Source: a bacterium (GTDB taxonomy: Bacteria > Verrucomicrobiota > Verrucomicrobiae > Limisphaerales > J093). Taken from it: 13,846 nt of DNA. Made by a program: the position numbers and the translations under genes. Numbering within the stretch: the stretch's first letter is position 1; every line of letters starts with the position of its first letter. Positions 10,748 to 13,846 of the stretch are shown in pieces. The stretch covers positions 1 to 13,846 of the forward strand of contig JAKCAB010000787.1 of assembly GCA_021839785.1 (NCBI GenBank), read 5' to 3'. The notes beneath the pieces are model-generated. The model saw only the letters and a list, made by a program, of their open reading frames with translations, was not told where the DNA came from and made no database searches.

Positions 10748-11203
10748 TCAGTGACGTTTCGGACGCAGCAAGATCGCCTTTTTGTTGCTGCCATCCACGG
10801 CCACGCTCTGGCTCTCCACTCCCGGCTCGTCCTTGATGGTCTGGTGAACGGTGTAGCGGTCGAACGCGTTCATCGGCTCGAGTTCCACGATGTCGCTCCA
10901 GCGTCGCACTTTTTCCGCGGCCTCCTTGGCGCGGGCCACCAGCGCATCGCGAAGTTGCGCGCGGTAATTGCCCACATCCAAGGTCACCTTCGGCGACGCG
11001 GGATCGACCTGGTAGATCATCCGGTTGATCAGGTACTGGAGCTCGGCCAGCGTCTGACCCTGCCGGCCGATGAGCCGGCCGGCGTCCTCGCACTGGACGT
11101 CCAGCAGAACCCCCTGGTCGAAGACCTGTTCGGCGATGGCGGTGACGGTAAAGCCGAGGAGCCGAAGAAACTCCTCGGTGATGGCTTTGGTATTGGCAGG
11201 CAT
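10748..11203 (-). CDS. jag: Jag/KhpB-type RNA-binding protein (KH + R3H)
   Basis: A cytoplasmic RNA-binding protein that partners KhpA in other bacteria. It is 151 residues with a KH domain (GVLLDVQCEDAGRLIGRQG; GxxG loop at 46-49, IGRQG) and a C-terminal R3H domain with the defining Arg116-x3-His120 (DRYTVHQTI), ending ILLRPKRH. It lacks the N-terminal Jag_N domain of the roughly 200-residue Bacillus protein, so it is a short form. ATG 11203 was chosen over an upstream extension that would cross the yidC stop, since MPANTKAITEEFLRLLGF begins the conserved helix. It lies 37 bases after yidC, the classical place for jag, and is probably cotranscribed with it. Confidence 0.93.
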   Translation of the reverse strand: MPANTKAITEEFLRLLGFTVTAIAEQVFDQGVLLDVQCEDAGRLIGRQGQTLAELQYLINRMIYQVDPASPKVTLDVGNYRAQLRDALVARAKEAAEKVRRWSDIVELEPMNAFDRYTVHQTIKDEPGVESQSVAVDGSNKKAILLRPKRH

Positions 11204-11240
11204 GGCAGGTGCGTCGGTTTGGGAAAAGCGCGGCCGGTGG

Positions 11241-13061
11241 CTACTTCTTCCGCGGCGAGCCACCGGGCGGCTGGGCGACCGATTTGGCCGGGGCAGCGTG
11301 CGCGGCCAGCGGATCGCCCAAGTTTCGGATGAGCTTGTTCTGGAGAATGCTCAGCAGGTTTTGCACGGTCCAGTACAGCGCGAGACCGGCAGAAAAATTG
11401 TAGAGGATGAAGATGAACAGCAGCGGCATGTACTGCATCATCTTCTGCTGCACCGGGTCGGCGCCGGGCGAGGCCGGCGTGAGCCGGGCCTGCCAGAACT
11501 GCGTCGCGCCCATGATGAGCGGCAGCGGATTGATCGGGAACCCGAAGAGCACCGCCACCGTGTCCGGCTGGGACAGGTCGCAAGCCCAGAGGAAGTGCGC
11601 GCCGCGGAGTTCGATGGCGCTGCGGAGCATCTGGTAAAAGCCGATGAACACCGGGATCTGAAGGAGCATCGGCAGGCAGCCGCCCAGCGGACTCACCTTG
11701 TGCTCCTTCATGAACTCCATGAGCTTCTGGTTCATCTTCTTCGGGTCTTCCTTGTATTTGGTCTGGATCTCCTTCATCTGCGGCTGCAGCGCCTGCATCC
11801 GCTTCATCGAACGCGTGCTCGCCTGGGTGAGCGGCCAGAACAGCAGCTTGATGACGACGGTGATGCCGATGATGCACAGGCCATAGGCCAACCCCAGCCG
11901 GTGCAGCGCGTTCATCCCCAGCAGCAGCGCGCGGGCGAACCAGCCGAAGATTCCCCAGCCGAACTGCATCGCGAGATCCTGGTTGCCGCTCAGCTTCGCC
12001 AGCGTGTTGTACTCCTTCGGGCCGGCGAAAACGTCCAGCTTCCACTCGAGCGACTGGCCGGGAGCGACGCTGGCTGCGGGATACAGGAACGCGGTTTGGA
12101 AGCCAAACGGCCGCGCGACGACCCGGCGGTCTTCCGCGATCTCCTCCGCGCTGGGCGGCGGGAGGTCGATCCGGCGGGCGACCACCTGCGCCGCGTTGGT
12201 TTGCGCCGCCGCGATCATGACGAAAAACTGGTTGTGCGCCGCCGCCCAGACGACGTTGCTCTCGCCCGGATTGCGATACTCGGAACGCGGCGTGCCGGGG
12301 AAGCATCCCAGCGTGCGGTTGGCGAACCACGGCTCGCTGATAAACTGCGCGCGCTGGCCGTCGTACCATTGCATGCCCAGCAACTGGCCATTGTCCCGGC
12401 GATTGATCGGCGTGGCCGTGCCGATGACCAGTTCCTGCGGTGGCAGTGCCAGCGTGTTCGTGCCATCGTTTTCGACGCGGATGTCCGCGGCGATGAGGTA
12501 ATTGGTACCCGGCACGAAATCCTTCACCAGCCGGAGGCCGTTGGTGAGCGTCTTTTCCGCGCGCAACCCCCGGTCCGTCCGCGAGAGTTTGAATGGCACG
12601 CTGTCCTGGAGCGCCGCCCCGCCGAACAACGCCAGGGCCGGGACGGGCGCGCCGTCGTTGAGCTTGACCAAGGGCGCCGCATTGGTGGAGGTGCCGCTGC
12701 GGCCACACGCGACCGACGCGTGGTATTCCTTCAGTTCGATGGTTTTCAGTCCGCCGCCATAGCTCGTGAACGTGTAACGCGCGTCATCGGTATCGAGCGT
12801 CAACAATTGCTCAGGCTCGGCGGGCCGCACCCAGGCGGCGGCGGGCGAGGCCGGGGCGGTGATCACCGGCACGCTGGCAGGCCGGTTGGTGGCTCCGGGC
12901 GGGTTCGTCGGCAGGGTGGTGTTCGCGAGTTCCGCCTGGGTCACCAGATTGGTCGGGCGCGGCGCCTTTTTCGGGGGCGGGTAAATCCGGTCCACCATCG
13001 ACGGCCACAACAGCATCAAGCCGAAGCAAGCGACGAGAATCAGAATGGTCTTGCGATCCAT
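11241..13061 (-). CDS. yidC: Membrane protein insertase YidC (long, Gram-negative type)
   Basis: Inserts and folds inner-membrane proteins, alone or with Sec. It is 606 residues with an N-terminal membrane anchor (TILILVACFGLMLLW, 5-19), a Pro/Ala/Asn-rich linker, a large periplasmic beta domain (about 85-350; GLRLVKDFVPGTNYLI, PWFANRTLG) and the conserved 60KD_IMP core. Core segments include LCIIGITVVIKLLFWPLTQ, the cytoplasmic MKRMQALQPQMKEIQTKYKED, GGCLPMLLQIPVFIGFY and YMPLLFIFILYNFSAGLALY. The hydrophilic-groove residue that is Arg in E. coli is Lys405 here (VIKLLFWPL), a known alternative. The tail is short and basic (SPRKK). ATG 13061 (MDRKTIL) was chosen because the extra upstream codons overlap yidD and are very Arg-rich. 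It starts 8 bases after the yidD stop. Confidence 0.97.
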   Translation of the reverse strand: MDRKTILILVACFGLMLLWPSMVDRIYPPPKKAPRPTNLVTQAELANTTLPTNPPGATNRPASVPVITAPASPAAAWVRPAEPEQLLTLDTDDARYTFTSYGGGLKTIELKEYHASVACGRSGTSTNAAPLVKLNDGAPVPALALFGGAALQDSVPFKLSRTDRGLRAEKTLTNGLRLVKDFVPGTNYLIAADIRVENDGTNTLALPPQELVIGTATPINRRDNGQLLGMQWYDGQRAQFISEPWFANRTLGCFPGTPRSEYRNPGESNVVWAAAHNQFFVMIAAAQTNAAQVVARRIDLPPPSAEEIAEDRRVVARPFGFQTAFLYPAASVAPGQSLEWKLDVFAGPKEYNTLAKLSGNQDLAMQFGWGIFGWFARALLLGMNALHRLGLAYGLCIIGITVVIKLLFWPLTQASTRSMKRMQALQPQMKEIQTKYKEDPKKMNQKLMEFMKEHKVSPLGGCLPMLLQIPVFIGFYQMLRSAIELRGAHFLWACDLSQPDTVAVLFGFPINPLPLIMGATQFWQARLTPASPGADPVQQKMMQYMPLLFIFILYNFSAGLALYWTVQNLLSILQNKLIRNLGDPLAAHAAPAKSVAQPPGGSPRKK

Positions 13062-13069
13062 GAAAACAA

Positions 13070-13372
13070 TCAGACGGAGGTGGCGATGGCGCCACCGGCG
13101 CCCGCGTGGCGGTGTCGGCCGCACGCACAGGCAGGTTCAGGAACGGGGTCGTGACCGCACGCACCCCAGGGATGGCAGCGGCAGATTCGTTTCAGCGCCA
13201 GCCACGTGCCACGCAGCGCGCCGTGTTTCTGCACCGCCTCGAGGGCGTACGCCGAACAGGTCGGTTGAAAGCGGCACCCGCCGCCCGGCCCGCTGAGCGC
13301 GCCCAGCAAAGGCGACAACGTCAGCCGGTAAGCCCGGATGGCCAGCGTCAAGACTTGCTGAGCCAGGTTCAC
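13070..13372 (-). CDS. yidD: Membrane protein insertion efficiency factor YidD
   Basis: A small membrane-associated protein that helps YidC-dependent insertion. It is 100 residues including the initiator, with an N-terminal amphipathic helix ([20 protein letters not shown]) and the YidD hallmark: [35 protein letters not shown] and [12 protein letters not shown]. The start is GTG 13372, overlapping the rnpA stop (GTGA), which implies translational coupling. After DPVP comes a 20-residue tail rich in Ala, Gly and His that is poorly conserved in the family. Confidence 0.94.
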   Translation of the reverse strand: MNLAQQVLTLAIRAYRLTLSPLLGALSGPGGGCRFQPTCSAYALEAVQKHGALRGTWLALKRICRCHPWGACGHDPVPEPACACGRHRHAGAGGAIATSV

Positions 13373-13746
13373 GTGCGAACCCCCAGCAGTGCCTGACCCC
13401 GCAAAACGGCGAGAAAATCGCGTTCCACGTCGGCGAGCGCCTTGCCGGCGATCGACGGCCGCGCCACCAGCACCACGTCCATCGGCCCGCGCAAGTCGTG
13501 CTGGTGCCGGCGGAAGACTTCGCGCAGCAAGCGACGGACGCGACTGCGCACGACCGCCTGGCCGACCTTGCGGCTGGTGACCACCCCCAGTCGGGGGCGG
13601 TGGCCCGCGGGCGTGTCGTGCCAGTTCAGGATGAGACAGCCCCGGACGGCGCGACCCCCCCGGCGACGCACCGCGGCAAATTCGCTGGAGCGACGCAGCC
13701 GGGCCTCGCGGGGCAGCCGAAACCGGATGGGGGCAGGCGCGTCCAT
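13369..13746 (-). CDS. rnpA: Ribonuclease P protein component
   Basis: The basic protein cofactor of RNase P, which matures tRNA 5' ends. It is 125 residues, typical size. Family features: an N-terminal [14 protein letters not shown], the phosphate-binding central strand [20 protein letters not shown] and [10 protein letters not shown]. In the RNR motif, which is Arg-Asn-Arg in most bacteria, this protein has Arg67-Ser68-Arg69, a mild deviation. ATG 13746 lies 11 bases after the rpmH stop. The gene ends with the GTGA overlap into yidD. Confidence 0.96.
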   Translation of the reverse strand: MDAPAPIRFRLPREARLRRSSEFAAVRRRGGRAVRGCLILNWHDTPAGHRPRLGVVTSRKVGQAVVRSRVRRLLREVFRRHQHDLRGPMDVVLVARPSIAGKALADVERDFLAVLRGQALLGVRT

Positions 13747-13757
13747 GCGCCGGGCGC

Positions 13758-13846
13758 CTAAACGGGGGTCAGGCGTTTGCGTCCGATGCGACGCCGGCGG
13801 TTCAGGACGGTGCGGCCGCCCTTTGTGGACATGCGTGCCAGAAAGC
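13758..13846 (-). CDS. rpmH: 50S ribosomal protein L34 (5' end cut by window edge)
   Basis: The last 29 codons of L34, of about 45-50 in full. The visible part is [20 protein letters not shown] followed by GRKRLTPV, with TAG at 13758-13760; the GF.ARM.T..GR.V...RR..GRKRL pattern is the L34 C-terminal half. It is the first gene of the rpmH-rnpA-yidD-yidC-jag series, whose promoter must lie beyond the right edge. Confidence 0.95.
   Translation of the reverse strand, partial: FLARMSTKGGRTVLNRRRRIGRKRLTPV

Noticed and set aside
10438..10794. Frames of 90-120 codons in the convergent gap before jag
   Set aside because: They are Arg/Pro/Gly-rich in all frames, cross inverted repeats and show no domain.
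11070..13154. 694-codon open frame on the plus strand opposite yidC and jag
   Set aside because: Long antisense frames are expected at this GC content. The translation is His/Arg/Gln-rich, has no domain, and lies opposite two unmistakable genes.

Overview
This is a GC-rich chromosomal window, probably from a member of the Verrucomicrobiota. The lineage is inferred, not proven. It rests on the look of the proteins (a PilT-free, secretome-rich set with a LamG glycosidase, a CE1 esterase and a small 'RARIAAAQKARWAK' protein), on intergenic heptamer/octamer repeats, and on the near absence of Shine-Dalgarno sequences in front of the genes.

Layout. (1) Positions 1-2131, minus strand: ygfZ (folate-binding Fe-S protein, broken by a one-base frameshift near 1395) followed 23 bases later by a lipoprotein ApbE (FAD:protein FMN transferase) that runs off the left edge. 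(2) 2132-2329: divergent intergenic region with a 7-bp-stem hairpin and a promoter-like TTGAAC-17-AACAAT. (3) 2330-4979, plus strand: a sugar-type ABC transporter pair, a two-domain ATPase and one permease, separated by a 103-base insert that carries a heptamer repeat and a 36-codon ORF joined to both genes by ATGA overlaps. No substrate-binding protein is present. (4) 4980-5359: non-coding. (5) 5360-9413: two secreted carbohydrate-active proteins, an 889-residue putative (alpha/alpha)-barrel glycosidase with a LamG-like module in apparently permuted order, and a CE1-type esterase with Ser277/Asp351/His380. A decayed C-terminal fragment of a second esterase follows at 9458-9673. (6) 9852-10367: a small basic HTH protein. 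(7) 10368-10747: convergent intergenic region rich in inverted repeats. (8) 10748-13846, minus strand: rpmH-rnpA-yidD-yidC-jag, the conserved cluster usually found near the replication origin.

The plus-strand genes suggest a saccharide use locus: the secreted esterase and glycosidase would deacylate and cleave a polysaccharide, and the ABC transporter would import a released sugar. The substrate cannot be told from sequence. The minus-strand clusters are housekeeping: membrane protein insertion, RNase P and ribosome on the right, and Fe-S/flavin maturation on the left. I see no phage, CRISPR, transposase or tRNA. The most unusual items are the doubly overlapped 36-codon ORF, the permuted LamG module, the esterase remnant and the ygfZ frameshift.
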